DNA from: Microcystis aeruginosa Ma_MB_S_20031200_S102 | GTDB taxonomy: Bacteria; Cyanobacteriota; Cyanobacteriia; Cyanobacteriales; Microcystaceae | Length of the DNA: 63,802 bases | Direction: 5' to 3' | NCBI GenBank assembly: GCA_007095845.1 | Contig: SFBI01000108.1 | Coordinates: 1-63,802 of the forward strand | In this document: positions 1 to 8,793 of the stretch, in pieces | Layout of the letters: each line of letters begins with the position of its first letter | How positions within the stretch are numbered: the stretch's first letter is position 1 | Notes under the pieces: generated by a model | The model's input: only the letters and a program-made list of their open reading frames with translations | Databases searched by the model: none | Told to the model about the DNA's origin: nothing | Position numbers and translations under genes: made by a program

Positions 1-294
1 GGACGATTTTTGTCAATTGTTTTTGATCTAGAGCGAACTAATCAATTAAATCTTTTGCCAGATAAGGATTTAGTCGATTTATGCCCCCCTATCGAACCAT
101 AACAAGTCCCGAAGAGCCATATTGATTTAGTGAAAAAAATAAAAATTCCTCTGCCTCCTCTTGAAAAACAAATCGAAATTAGTGAGCATATCAACGCAAT
201 TCGTAATCAAGCCAAACAACTCCAACAACAAGCGAAAGACGACCTAGAAAAAGCTAAACAGGAAGTCGAAGCCATGATTTTAGGTGATGACTAA
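1..294 (+). pseudogene. C-terminal remnant of type I restriction specificity (HsdS-like) protein
   Basis: One frame runs from the window edge to the TAA at 292-294, interrupted by an in-frame TAA at 100-102. The downstream part has the signature end of HsdS target-recognition domains: a proline-rich segment (IPLPPLEKQIEISEHI) followed by a long glutamine/lysine-rich coiled coil ending in MILGDD. In the family this helix separates target-recognition domains and contacts HsdM. The 5' part lies outside the window. The single in-frame stop suggests a dead gene, although a sequencing error or a short re-start (GTG at 130) cannot be excluded. No hsdM or hsdR is visible here. Confidence 0.6.
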
Positions 295-308
295 AAGCCT
301 AATTTATC

Positions 309-474
309 GGCTCTTCTAGGTTCTGTGTGATCTCGCGTAGCGAGCGCGTTGCGACCAGTTTAACTTACATTATGATCGATCTTTGTGTCCTCTGTGTCTT
401 TGTGGTTCCTTCCACTCCCTCGCCAACAGGACTGTATCTTAGAATCCATTTTACCCACCAAACCTAAGAGAGCC
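309..474. repeat. Miniature element family A, copy 1
   Basis: Begins GGCTCTTCTAGGTTCTGTG and ends in the imperfect inverted counterpart (CCTAAGAGAGCC). Its internal sequence matches copies near 23.2 kb and 44.9 kb. It encodes nothing. No clear target-site duplication is visible at this copy, unlike the other three. It carries a small GC-rich palindromic insert (about 331-356) that sits at a different place in the 44.9-kb copy. It lies just beyond the cruG stop codon. Confidence 0.75.
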
Positions 475-480
475 ATATTT

Positions 481-1668
481 TTAATACAATCGACCGCGCC
501 AACTTTGGGGACGGGTAAAAGCAGAGATAAAAATGCGGATAACTGCCAGCGGATCCGCTAGGGGAGATAGCCAAAATAATCCTGAAGATAGATTGACTTT
601 TTCGCCGCGATAGTAGCTAGGAGAAACAGCCAATAAAAGGGCAAAACGAATCAATAACAGCAGCAGGTTTAAAGTCAAGACAATTTTTAAACTCAGGAAA
701 TCGTAGCCAAAAAACAAAGCTGTGAGCAGTAAAGGGGTGATAATTATCGGTAATCCCTGAGTAAGAGCTAATAAAGCTAAATCGCCCCATAATTGCCCCT
801 GATAGGAGGCATCTTTGAGGTCAAGAGATCTGCCCCATTCGCGCCAAGTTTCCCTGAGTCCTTCGTACATCCGCACGCGAATCAACTTCGCCCCATCGAG
901 AAATCCCACCCGATAGCCTTTCGTTGCCGCTAGACGGGCGAGGGTGACATCATCGCAAAAAGAACCTTTTGCCCCGCTATAACCGTCTAAAGCCGCTAAA
1001 ACTGACCGCCGGCAGAGAAAACATTGACCATTGGCCATGACTCGTTCGGGATCTTGCCCGCGCACTCCGGCCGCATCAAAGCGATAGAGCAAAGTCATCA
1101 ATAAAGCTGGCTGTAACCACCATTCTCCCGGATAGGAGAGGATAAATTGCGGCGACAGGGAAACTAAATCATAACCTTCTGCGATCGCAGCTTTGACCAA
1201 ACTAGCGACTAAATTTGCTTGGGGTTGGGTATCGGCATCAATGCCCAAAATCCAGTCACTTTCAGGAGAACTAAACAAAAAACCATTGTGTAACGCCCAG
1301 GGACGACCTACCCAATCAGGAGGCAAAGGATCATCGGTTTTCAAGCGAAAGCGGGGGTCTTTTGCCGCTATCTCCTTGACTTTTTCCCGCGTACCATCTT
1401 GGGAATTGCTATCGACAATCAGAATTTCTCGCACTTCGTAACTCTGTTGACTCAATCCCTGTAAACAACCGTCAATCCTGGCCACTTCGTTTAACGTCGG
1501 CACAATCACGCTTACCGTCCCTAACATCTCCGGGGTGGGAGGTTGGGGAGTCAGGGGAGGACGACGACTCGCCCCTTTTAGCAAACGGGAAAGAAGGATA
1601 AAAAAGGCAACAGCCTGAGACAGCAGTAGCCCCAGGCAGAATGCACCGAGAATTATCTCAGTTAACAA
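481..1668 (-). CDS. cruG: Carotenoid glycosyltransferase CruG-like, GT family 2
   Basis: A 395-residue membrane-anchored GT2 enzyme. It has an N-terminal hydrophobic segment (about 1-30), a nucleotide-sugar fold starting VSVIVPTLNE (about 52), a DAD-type metal site in ILGIDADTQP (about 142), and hydrophobic helices in the last 100 residues. In the family CruG attaches the sugar to the 2'-hydroxyl of myxol-type carotenoids, giving myxol glycosides of outer and thylakoid membranes. The assignment rests on length, topology and its place one base after cruF in the same operon; in cyanobacteria these two genes are commonly paired. The exact sugar cannot be read from sequence. An alternative is a generic membrane GT2. 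Confidence 0.8.
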   Translation of the reverse strand: MLTEIILGAFCLGLLLSQAVAFFILLSRLLKGASRRPPLTPQPPTPEMLGTVSVIVPTLNEVARIDGCLQGLSQQSYEVREILIVDSNSQDGTREKVKEIAAKDPRFRLKTDDPLPPDWVGRPWALHNGFLFSSPESDWILGIDADTQPQANLVASLVKAAIAEGYDLVSLSPQFILSYPGEWWLQPALLMTLLYRFDAAGVRGQDPERVMANGQCFLCRRSVLAALDGYSGAKGSFCDDVTLARLAATKGYRVGFLDGAKLIRVRMYEGLRETWREWGRSLDLKDASYQGQLWGDLALLALTQGLPIIITPLLLTALFFGYDFLSLKIVLTLNLLLLLIRFALLLAVSPSYYRGEKVNLSSGLFWLSPLADPLAVIRIFISAFTRPQSWRGRLY

Positions 1669-1669
1669 C

Positions 1670-2584
1670 TTATTTGGCTCCTCTCACCGAAACAACGGGG
1701 ATTTTTAGGGTTGTTACTTCGCTTGTCGGCACTGTTTGCCCGGAAGCAACAGTCTTGGCGCGATTATAGAGGAGTGTTAAAGGCAGAATACCGGTGAGTA
1801 ATCCTAAGAAAATCGGCGGATAAATACCAGCACCCATACTCATGACCGTCGCAAAGCCAAAATTACCCAAATACATCACAAAAGGCAGGGTTAAATCTTG
1901 ACTTGGCAGTTTCACCGGTTGCACTTGCCAAATTAAAGTGGCTACGGTCATAAAAACACAACCCGTGCCAAACCAACCGGCAAAATTTTCATAGGGCATC
2001 CCAAAAAAAGCCCCCGGTTGTTCCCAAATCCAGAAGGGGATGGTAGTTTGACTCATGGCCGGATCTAGGACAAAATCCCATGAAGTTAATAATACCGCCC
2101 CGATAGCGATCGCTCCTAGATTTTGTAGCCATTGGGGTATAGCAAGAGTGGATAAACCGACGCGAGCGATGATATAGGCACTAAAACCGAGATAAAACCA
2201 AGATAGGGGGATAGTAAAGGGGACTAAACCCGCAATTTTGTAACCTAAGCCCGAAAGATAACGATAATGACCGAAAGGAAAGCCGGTACTGGTTCCCAAG
2301 AGTTCGCTACAAAGGGATAAACTGATAGCAGGAACCATGAATCCTAACCAGTGCCACACTCCTAGAGTCCGATAGGCATAAACAGCCACGGCTGCCATTC
2401 CTAACACCATATACACCACACCCCCCCCGGCCATTGACCAAGCAAAGAAGGTTTTGCCAAAATCTGGTAAATTGGCCACAAATTCGGGATGGGGCAGAAC
2501 TAGCAACAATCCTGCTAGTCCAAAAGCCATCGATACAATATGACCGATGAGCAGAGCTTTTTCGATCGCAATTAGTCGTCTCAT
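1670..2584 (-). CDS. cruF: Gamma-carotene 1',2'-hydratase CruF
   Basis: A 304-residue polytopic membrane protein, about seven or eight hydrophobic segments, with polar motifs such as SELLGTSTGFPFGHYRY (about 95-111) and LTSWDFVLDPAMS (about 166-178). These match the CruF/CrtC-like carotenoid hydratase family (DUF422). CruF adds water to the psi end of gamma-carotene in the route to myxol. The gene stops one base before cruG begins, so the two are almost certainly co-transcribed and possibly translationally coupled. Start is ATG at 2582-2584. Confidence 0.85.
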   Translation of the reverse strand: MRRLIAIEKALLIGHIVSMAFGLAGLLLVLPHPEFVANLPDFGKTFFAWSMAGGGVVYMVLGMAAVAVYAYRTLGVWHWLGFMVPAISLSLCSELLGTSTGFPFGHYRYLSGLGYKIAGLVPFTIPLSWFYLGFSAYIIARVGLSTLAIPQWLQNLGAIAIGAVLLTSWDFVLDPAMSQTTIPFWIWEQPGAFFGMPYENFAGWFGTGCVFMTVATLIWQVQPVKLPSQDLTLPFVMYLGNFGFATVMSMGAGIYPPIFLGLLTGILPLTLLYNRAKTVASGQTVPTSEVTTLKIPVVSVRGAK

Positions 2585-3001
2585 TAAATCTCTAGCGCTG
2601 CGAAGGGATAATCATTTTCAAGTTTACAAATCTTTATTAAAGAATTATTACGCAGATCGGTCACTTTCGGCAAAAAAGTTTCCCAGGGGCTAGGGATTGG
2701 CCTGTATTAGTTGTTTAGGAGTCAGTAGGCAGCAGTTAGGAGGGAGAAAAATCAATTAAATGGTCTATTTAGAGATTTTATGCTACTTTATACTTAGTTT
2801 TCTCATTTTTTCAACCCCCGAAAATTAATTATCCGAGAGACAAGGACTGAAAATGCCTGAAAATATATGTTAACAATCATGCTTTTAGCCTAAAAAAAAG
2901 GCCATTCTAGGGTTAAGTCCTTTCGATTACCCAAGGATGACAGCGGTTCTTAAAAAAAACCTCTCCATCAGACTCACTATAATTAACACAGTAGCCTAGT
3001 T
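2585..3001. other. Divergent promoter region between cruF and kinase gene
   Basis: No coding region seen in 417 bases. At 2607-2619 lies GATAATCATTTTC, one base from the half-site-symmetric Fur/Zur pattern GATAATnATTATC and 23 bases before the cruF start; this could be chance in AT-rich DNA. The rest is AT-rich, with short homopolymer runs before the kinase start. Confidence 0.3.
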
Positions 3002-4507
3002 ATGTCAGCAGAATCTAGACATCGGCGCTTACTTGCCAATCGATACCAACTGGTCGAGTTGATCGGTAGTGGTGCCATGGGACAAGTATATCGAGCAGAA
3101 GATAAACTCTTAGGTGGCGTAACCGTCGCGGTGAAATTCCTCTCGCAAACTCTTCTCAACAATAGAATGCGTGAGCGTTTCGAGCGAGAGGCGACTATTT
3201 CGGCACTTTTAGGCGAAAAAAGTATTCATATTGTTAAAGTTCGTGATTATGGTGTAGATGAAAAAGAAGTCCCCTTCTACGTCATGGAATTTTTGCAGGG
3301 GGAAAATATGGCTGAAATCATCAAATATCACCCGCTGCCTCTCCCGCGCTTCTTTCATCTCACCCGTCAAATTGGTTTCGGCCTAGAATGCGCCCATAAG
3401 GGTATTATCTTCCAAGGCGAAATCTGTCCAATTATTCACCGGGATATCAAACCAAGCAACATTATCGTCATTCAGGACTCAGGATTAGGGGAATTGGTGA
3501 AAATTCTCGATTTTGGCATCGCTAAACTCATCCAATCGGGAGAATCCCAAACCCAATCGTTTATGGGAACCTTAGCCTATTGTTCCCCAGAACAGATGGA
3601 AGGTCAAGAACTCGATCATCGTTCCGATATCTACAGTTTCGGGATTATGATGTACCAGATGATCACGGGAGAAACGCCCCTTTTTACCGATAATTCCTCC
3701 TTTGGCAGTTGGTATGAGGTTCACCACTACGCTGAACCCCGTCCCTTTAATCCTAGCTTGCAATTACCCCCAGAATTAGAACAGTTAATCCTGCGCTGTT
3801 TAGCCAAAGCACCCAGCGATCGACCGCAAAGTGTTACAGATATACTACAACGTCTCGAACGACTTGAACCCCTAGTTAAAAATGAAATAGTCAAAAAAAC
3901 CGATAATGACACTGGCAAAACTAAAACCCTTGATGATTTAGATCGAACCAGTGTTGCTGCTAGTGCCAGGGATATCTGTCTCAAGTCCATTTGGCCCGAG
4001 GATAAACCGCGCCAAAAAATTGTCTTTCCACAATGTCTCTGGGCTGCTGACGGCGTTTTTGCCAGTTTATGGGTAATGTTGGATCGAGAAGATATCGCCG
4101 TTCGGGTTGCCAGTGTCCGTTATAATCAATTCCTCTTTTTACCCACACCCCACCCGATGATTCTCTGGATTACTGTCCTCTATCATCGTCAATGGGGACC
4201 CCGCTGGTTGCCCTGTTATTTGGACTTAAAAACCCCTCAGGGTCAAAAATTAGCGAAAACCCTCGCCAAAACCGGTCAATACTGGATTTTATTTTTCTCC
4301 CTCGAAGGCGGCCCGATCTGTGAAAATGTGATCACCGCTAATATTCCCCCCAATCAATGCCAAATTTTGCAGCAATGGCTGATCGATAGTCAATCTGTCC
4401 TGGGTGGCAGCCCGCAAATTAGCAAGCAAATGTTAAAACGGAAACTAGATGAACTTAAACCCCAGATTCTGGGCAAATTGGCTTCAGAATTACCCCCACA
4501 GCCCTAA
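3002..4507 (+). CDS. Hanks-type serine/threonine protein kinase
   Basis: A 501-residue protein with an N-terminal kinase domain (about 14-285): glycine loop GSGAMGQVY, ATP-binding lysine in VAVKF, catalytic loop HRDIKPSN, DFG motif in ILDFGIAKL, and the APE-equivalent in AYCSPEQ. All catalytic residues are present, so it should phosphorylate Ser/Thr. The C-terminal about 190 residues are not a recognised domain, and no transmembrane helix is evident, so it is probably cytosolic. It stands alone on the plus strand between oppositely oriented genes. No specific spk letter can be assigned. Confidence 0.9.
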   Translation: MSAESRHRRLLANRYQLVELIGSGAMGQVYRAEDKLLGGVTVAVKFLSQTLLNNRMRERFEREATISALLGEKSIHIVKVRDYGVDEKEVPFYVMEFLQGENMAEIIKYHPLPLPRFFHLTRQIGFGLECAHKGIIFQGEICPIIHRDIKPSNIIVIQDSGLGELVKILDFGIAKLIQSGESQTQSFMGTLAYCSPEQMEGQELDHRSDIYSFGIMMYQMITGETPLFTDNSSFGSWYEVHHYAEPRPFNPSLQLPPELEQLILRCLAKAPSDRPQSVTDILQRLERLEPLVKNEIVKKTDNDTGKTKTLDDLDRTSVAASARDICLKSIWPEDKPRQKIVFPQCLWAADGVFASLWVMLDREDIAVRVASVRYNQFLFLPTPHPMILWITVLYHRQWGPRWLPCYLDLKTPQGQKLAKTLAKTGQYWILFFSLEGGPICENVITANIPPNQCQILQQWLIDSQSVLGGSPQISKQMLKRKLDELKPQILGKLASELPPQP

Positions 4508-4561
4508 AAAATTAGGGAGGCATTAACTAACCCCCCTTTTTATCTATACTACTCACCCAGA

Positions 4562-6151
4562 TTACAGAGGTCGATAGACGCGATAATCAATATTGGGAAA
4601 AATATTGTCGATTTCCTCGACTTTTTCCAACCAACCAGCGTCAATCTTCTCGGATTTCACATCCTCATAGATTTTATTTAACCGCAGCAGATGGGAACGA
4701 GTGCGCCGGACAGCGTAGGGAACCATCGTACCGGTTCGCATAATAAACGCCCAGTCAGAAGATTGTGCTAATAATAACTCCCGGGCCGCCTGATTTAAAG
4801 CCCGTTCCTGCAATTCATCCTCCGCTTCATGATGACTTAATTCAATCATCCGTTCCGTGCCTTTGTGCAGGTGAGGATAGATCCAAGCGTTGGTTTCATT
4901 CAGCCAGTATTCGTGAAAACCCTTATAACCCCAACTGGATTGGGAAGGACGACAGACCTGCTGATGGGGGTTAGTCCGGAGATAATCGGCTAAATGGGTC
5001 ATTTGGTAGATATTTTGGTCATACCAGGACTTGCGGAACAGAAAATCAATAAACCAGGGTCCCTCATACCACCAGTGACCAAATAACTCGGCATCGTAGG
5101 GAGAAACAACCAGGGGGGGACGGCCCATAATTCCCGCTAAACTCTCCACTTGTCGCTCGCGATTATACATAAAATTGCCCGCGTGTTCGGCGGCTTTTTC
5201 TTTGGCCCAGTAGGGGTCATAAAGTCCTTTTTCCGATAAACCACCGTCCCGGCTAGTAATTTTGTGGTATTTAATGCCTATATTCTTGCGTTGACCGTTG
5301 GGCATGATATAGGGCTTAATATATTCGTATTCCGCTTCCCAGCCCAAATCTTTATAGAATTCCCGATAAACTATATCCCCCGGATAACCGACTTGGGAAG
5401 ACCAAACCTGTTGGGAAGATTCATGGTCACGACCGAAAGCGGCCACTCCGGTTTCTGTGAAAATAGGCGCATAACTGCCGTAACGGGGGCGCGGACGACC
5501 GTAGAGAATACCGTGGCCATCGACGAGGAAGTAACGAATGCCCGCATCGGCTAACATTCTTTCTACCCCTTCGTAGTAGGCACATTCCGGCAACCAAATG
5601 CCCTTGGGACGACGACCGAAATTTTCTTCGTAGTGTTGACAGGCCACCTCAATTTGCGCCCACACCGCTTGTGGGTACATTTTCATCAGGGGCATATAAC
5701 CATGAGTCGCACCACAGGTGATAATTTCTAGGTTATTACTGTCGAGGAATTGTTTAAATGCCTTGACCAGATCTCCATCGTATTTTTCCCAAGTTTGTCG
5801 GATACTTTGGAAGGATTCAGCGTAATATTCGGCTAAGTAGCGAATATGGCCATTATGTTGATTATGGTCGATTTCTTTAGCAATTAATTCTTCTAACTTA
5901 CCTAAGTGTTCTTCATAACGCTCTTGCAGTAACGGATCCCGCAGCATCGACACCAACGGCGGAGTCATGCTCATGGTCATTTTAAAATCGATACCGTCCC
6001 GCTTGAGACCTTCAAAAACTTGCAGGAGAGGGATGTAGGTTTCTGTGATTGCTTCGTATAACCATTCTTCTTCGAGGACGTAATCGCTTTCGGGATGGCG
6101 GACGAAAGGGAGATGCGCGTGGAGAACTAGGGCAACATAGCCAAAAGCCAT
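4562..6151 (-). CDS. GH57 1,4-alpha-glucan branching enzyme
   Basis: A 529-residue protein of the GH57/DUF1957 branching-enzyme type. It starts MAFGYVALVLHAHLPFVRHP (motif HAHLP). The catalytic glutamate lies in GIWLPECAY (near residue 190) and the catalytic aspartate in SPYDAELFGHWW (near 352). The family cleaves alpha-1,4 and forms alpha-1,6 links in glycogen; length and the C-terminal helical domain fit TK1436/TTHA1902-type enzymes. It is the lone minus-strand gene here, divergent from sasA. A second, different GH57 enzyme lies at 12.2 kb, so glycogen metabolism is represented twice in this window. Confidence 0.88.
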   Translation of the reverse strand: MAFGYVALVLHAHLPFVRHPESDYVLEEEWLYEAITETYIPLLQVFEGLKRDGIDFKMTMSMTPPLVSMLRDPLLQERYEEHLGKLEELIAKEIDHNQHNGHIRYLAEYYAESFQSIRQTWEKYDGDLVKAFKQFLDSNNLEIITCGATHGYMPLMKMYPQAVWAQIEVACQHYEENFGRRPKGIWLPECAYYEGVERMLADAGIRYFLVDGHGILYGRPRPRYGSYAPIFTETGVAAFGRDHESSQQVWSSQVGYPGDIVYREFYKDLGWEAEYEYIKPYIMPNGQRKNIGIKYHKITSRDGGLSEKGLYDPYWAKEKAAEHAGNFMYNRERQVESLAGIMGRPPLVVSPYDAELFGHWWYEGPWFIDFLFRKSWYDQNIYQMTHLADYLRTNPHQQVCRPSQSSWGYKGFHEYWLNETNAWIYPHLHKGTERMIELSHHEAEDELQERALNQAARELLLAQSSDWAFIMRTGTMVPYAVRRTRSHLLRLNKIYEDVKSEKIDAGWLEKVEEIDNIFPNIDYRVYRPL

Positions 6152-6298
6152 AGGATTTCTTCTTAGAATTAAGGAATAAAACTTTAAGATTAGGTTGAGT
6201 AGATTTTATACTATCTTAAGCTTCTACAATAAAGAATATGATAAAAGTCGATCAACGATCGATCGATCTCCGCAATCCCTAGGTTTACTAATTTTCCG

Positions 6299-7453
6299 AT
6301 GCTCCCATCTAACGAGCCACTGACTGCTTTAGGGAGAGAGACGACAACGCCTCTCTCGATTCAACTTTTGCTATTTGTTGATGACCGTCCCAGTTCTCAA
6401 GAAATTATCCGTCAAATTCAGGCCTATCTCCAGTCTTTAAAGTCTGATTACCCAATTGACCTACAGATCATCGAAATTCGCCAGCAGCCTCATTTAGTCG
6501 AACATTTTCGCCTTGTAGCTACTCCGGCCCTCGTCAAAATTGCCCCTGGCCCCCGTCATACTCTCGCAGGCAGTAATCTGGTGGAACAGTTTAAAAAATG
6601 GTTGGTACGCTGGCAAAAAGCGATTAAAGAGGAGGTCAAAAATCATCACGCTGAGGATGAACAACGTCAAGAGGTGGAACATTCGGGCGAACTCATCCGC
6701 ATTGCCGATGAGGTTTTTCGTCTTAAACAGGAAAAGGAAGAATTATTAGAACAATTAAAATTTAAAGACCAAATTTTGGCTATGTTAGCCCACGATTTAC
6801 GCAGTCCTCTCACCGCTGCTTCCATCGCTGTGGAAACCCTCGAATTAGCCTATCATCAACCAGATACGGAGCGCAGTCTGCAATTACGAGAACAACTGCA
6901 CCAACAGGCCCGCAAACAGTTCCGGATTATGAACCGTTTGATCACGGACATTCTACAAGCTTCTAAGAGCATGGCGGCGCAATTCACTCTCCAACAAAGT
7001 AAATTCTATCTGCAAGCCCTCTGTCAGGAAATTTTGTCTCAATTTACCGATATTTTTCAAGAAAAGACTTTAATTTTCCAAAGCGATATCCCCCAAGATC
7101 TGCCCCCCGTCTATGCTGATGAGGAGTTAATCCGACAGGTGATTATTAATCTCTTGGAGAATGGGATCAAATATACCCCCCCCGGCGGCGCAATTACCCT
7201 TTCTGTTCTCCATCGTACTACTCAAAAAGTACAGGTAAGCATCAGTGATACCGGCCCCGGCATTCCCGAAGAAAAACAAGAGCATATTTTTGAGGGTCAT
7301 GTGCGTCTCAAACGGGATGAGGGTAAAGAAGGTTATGGCATCGGTTTATCGGTCTGTCGCAAGATTATTCGCGCCCACTATGGTCAAATTTGGGTGGATA
7401 GTGTCCCTGACCAGGGCAGTAGTTTTCACTTTACTCTGCCAGTTTATCGCTAA
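6299..7453 (+). CDS. sasA: Circadian clock-output histidine kinase SasA
   Basis: A 384-residue protein with the diagnostic SasA architecture. The N-terminal KaiB-like thioredoxin-fold sensor (about 18-105) begins SIQLLLFVDDRPSS. A coiled coil leads to the histidine box LAHDLRSPLTAAS (His about 164), then N box NLLENGIKYTPPGG and G boxes SDTGPGIPEE and GYGIGLSVCRK. In the family it binds KaiC through the KaiB-like domain, autophosphorylates and transfers phosphate to RpaA to time transcription. kai genes are not in this window. Its 3' end overlaps the convergent hydrolase gene by 23 bases. Confidence 0.95.
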   Translation: MLPSNEPLTALGRETTTPLSIQLLLFVDDRPSSQEIIRQIQAYLQSLKSDYPIDLQIIEIRQQPHLVEHFRLVATPALVKIAPGPRHTLAGSNLVEQFKKWLVRWQKAIKEEVKNHHAEDEQRQEVEHSGELIRIADEVFRLKQEKEELLEQLKFKDQILAMLAHDLRSPLTAASIAVETLELAYHQPDTERSLQLREQLHQQARKQFRIMNRLITDILQASKSMAAQFTLQQSKFYLQALCQEILSQFTDIFQEKTLIFQSDIPQDLPPVYADEELIRQVIINLLENGIKYTPPGGAITLSVLHRTTQKVQVSISDTGPGIPEEKQEHIFEGHVRLKRDEGKEGYGIGLSVCRKIIRAHYGQIWVDSVPDQGSSFHFTLPVYR

Positions 7454-8258
7454 AATGCTCGGCTAACCAAGCATCAATATCCCCTAAAACTAAGTCGGGG
7501 ATTTCCCAGGGGAACAGATGGGCCGTGTCTGGGTAACATTTCCACTGAGACAGTTTTAGTTTTTCGGCCGTTTCTTGGCTCGAAGCACTGGTAATATGGC
7601 GATCATTTGCCCCTGCCAGAACTAAGCAGGGAATTGTGATTTTGTCAAGAGATTTTAAACAATTGTAACCTTTTTTTAAAGCCCGATTTAAAGCGCGATT
7701 AGCAGCTGGAGAAGTGCCTAAGTAGGCGGGAACAGCATCTTGAGCGAGATATTTATAAGATATCGCTTGATGTTGTGAAAAAAGGTACTGAAACAGGGAA
7801 CGACGGGCAAAAGTATCAATATTCCAACGCCATCCTGGTTTGATCTGATTGAGAATTGCCGCTATCCCCGTCAAGATCAGATCCGTGGTGGTGATGGGAG
7901 GATGACTACCCCAAGGCCGTCCGGCCGAGGCCACTAGAATTAAACCGGGAAAGCGATCGGGATGCCGCAATACTAATTCCAGTGCGATTATACCCCCCAA
8001 AGACCAACCGAGAATTAAACATTGCTGGATTTTTTGGCGATCGAGCAGCTCGATTAAATCCTCTAGATGTTCTTCTAGCTGAAAATCCCGGCGATAACGA
8101 CTTTTACCGTAGCCGCGCAGATCCGGGGCCAGGGTTTGCCAGCGTTGGCAAAAATGAACAGTAAATACATACATACTACCAGCCGAACCGGGATGACCGT
8201 GCAGACAGAGGATCGGGTAGCCATTACCTTTGATCTTAACGTTGAGAGCGATCGACAT
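7431..8258 (-). CDS. Alpha/beta hydrolase
   Basis: A 275-residue alpha/beta hydrolase fold protein with oxyanion-loop motif LHGHPGSAG, intact nucleophile elbow GWSLGG (Ser near 96), probable acid in AGANDRH and catalytic His in DTAHLFPW near the C-terminus, so a complete triad. No signal peptide. The substrate is unknown; the fold covers esterases, lactonases and C-C hydrolases. The gene is convergent with sasA and its last 23 bases overlap it. Confidence 0.85.
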   Translation of the reverse strand: MSIALNVKIKGNGYPILCLHGHPGSAGSMYVFTVHFCQRWQTLAPDLRGYGKSRYRRDFQLEEHLEDLIELLDRQKIQQCLILGWSLGGIIALELVLRHPDRFPGLILVASAGRPWGSHPPITTTDLILTGIAAILNQIKPGWRWNIDTFARRSLFQYLFSQHQAISYKYLAQDAVPAYLGTSPAANRALNRALKKGYNCLKSLDKITIPCLVLAGANDRHITSASSQETAEKLKLSQWKCYPDTAHLFPWEIPDLVLGDIDAWLAEHFSDKLAE

Positions 8259-8262
8259 TGAG

Positions 8263-8328
8263 CAGTTATCAGTTATCAGTTATCAGTTATCAGTTACCAG
8301 TTACCAGTTATCAGTTATCAGTTATCAG
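8263..8328. repeat. Short tandem heptamer repeat (CAGTTAT/CAGTTAC)
   Basis: About nine head-to-tail copies of the 7-mer CAGTTAT, two of them CAGTTAC, immediately upstream of the hydrolase start codon. The same heptamer family recurs near 9.06, 9.35, 14.47, 26.16, 36.42, 39.66 and 48.39 kb. These are STRR-type repeats common in some cyanobacteria. Confidence 0.9.
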
Positions 8329-8351
8329 ATTTGAGTTTTAAGTGAGCAGTA

Positions 8352-8452
8352 AGTAGTCTTGCAAAATAAATTTCCTAGTGAAGATAGGGAAGAGGCAATA
8401 GGCAAGAGGCAAAAGCTTTATCGAAATGTGTAATTAATTTTGCTTAGGTACT
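8352..8452 (+). repeat. Miniature element family B, copy 1
   Basis: Starts AGTAGTCTTGCAAAATAAAT and ends with the imperfect inverted complement (ATTTTGCTTAGGTACT); flanked on both sides by TA, the target duplication expected for IS630/Tc1-type elements. Non-coding. Related copies: 23275-23361, 48779-48865, 59086-59186, and a fragment at 14512-14548. Confidence 0.8.
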
Positions 8453-8459
8453 TATGTAT

Positions 8460-8644
8460 TAAACCTCTTGCATAATTAATTTTTCAGGGTTCAAAAATGG
8501 CAAAAATAAGGATTAAATGGCATAAAGTCTGTAAATAGACCATGTAACTGATTATTATTCATTCTTAATTCTCCTGACTACTGACTACTGGCTACTGACT
8601 CCTAACCCTAACAACAATTTTTGATTTTTACAAGAGGTCTATTA
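8460..8644 (+). repeat. Miniature element family E, copy 1
   Basis: Bounded by ACCTCTTGCATAA at the left and the inverted TTTACAAGAGGT at the right. It contains the triplicated motif TGACTACTGACTACTGGCTACTGACTCC. Internally almost the same as 59042-59283, where family B is inserted. Boundaries are accurate to a few bases. Confidence 0.65.
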
Positions 8645-8697
8645 AGCGAGCAGTATTAAATAGCAGTTTCCTACTGTCTTTTCACTGTTCACTGTTT

Positions 8698-8738
8698 ACT
8701 GTTTACTGGACGGCTACGCCGTGCCTTTGGCAACACTG
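8698..8738 (+). repeat. 41-bp arm of inverted repeat; partner lies inside rnpB
   Basis: This 41-base stretch is the exact reverse complement of 8941-8981 within the RNase P RNA gene. It contains the palindromic core ACGGCTACGCCGT. Confidence 0.9.
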
Positions 8739-8793
8739 ATTATTGACTAGGATATATGAGCGATCGAGTCTCTGGTATGTCAAACTAGAGAAT

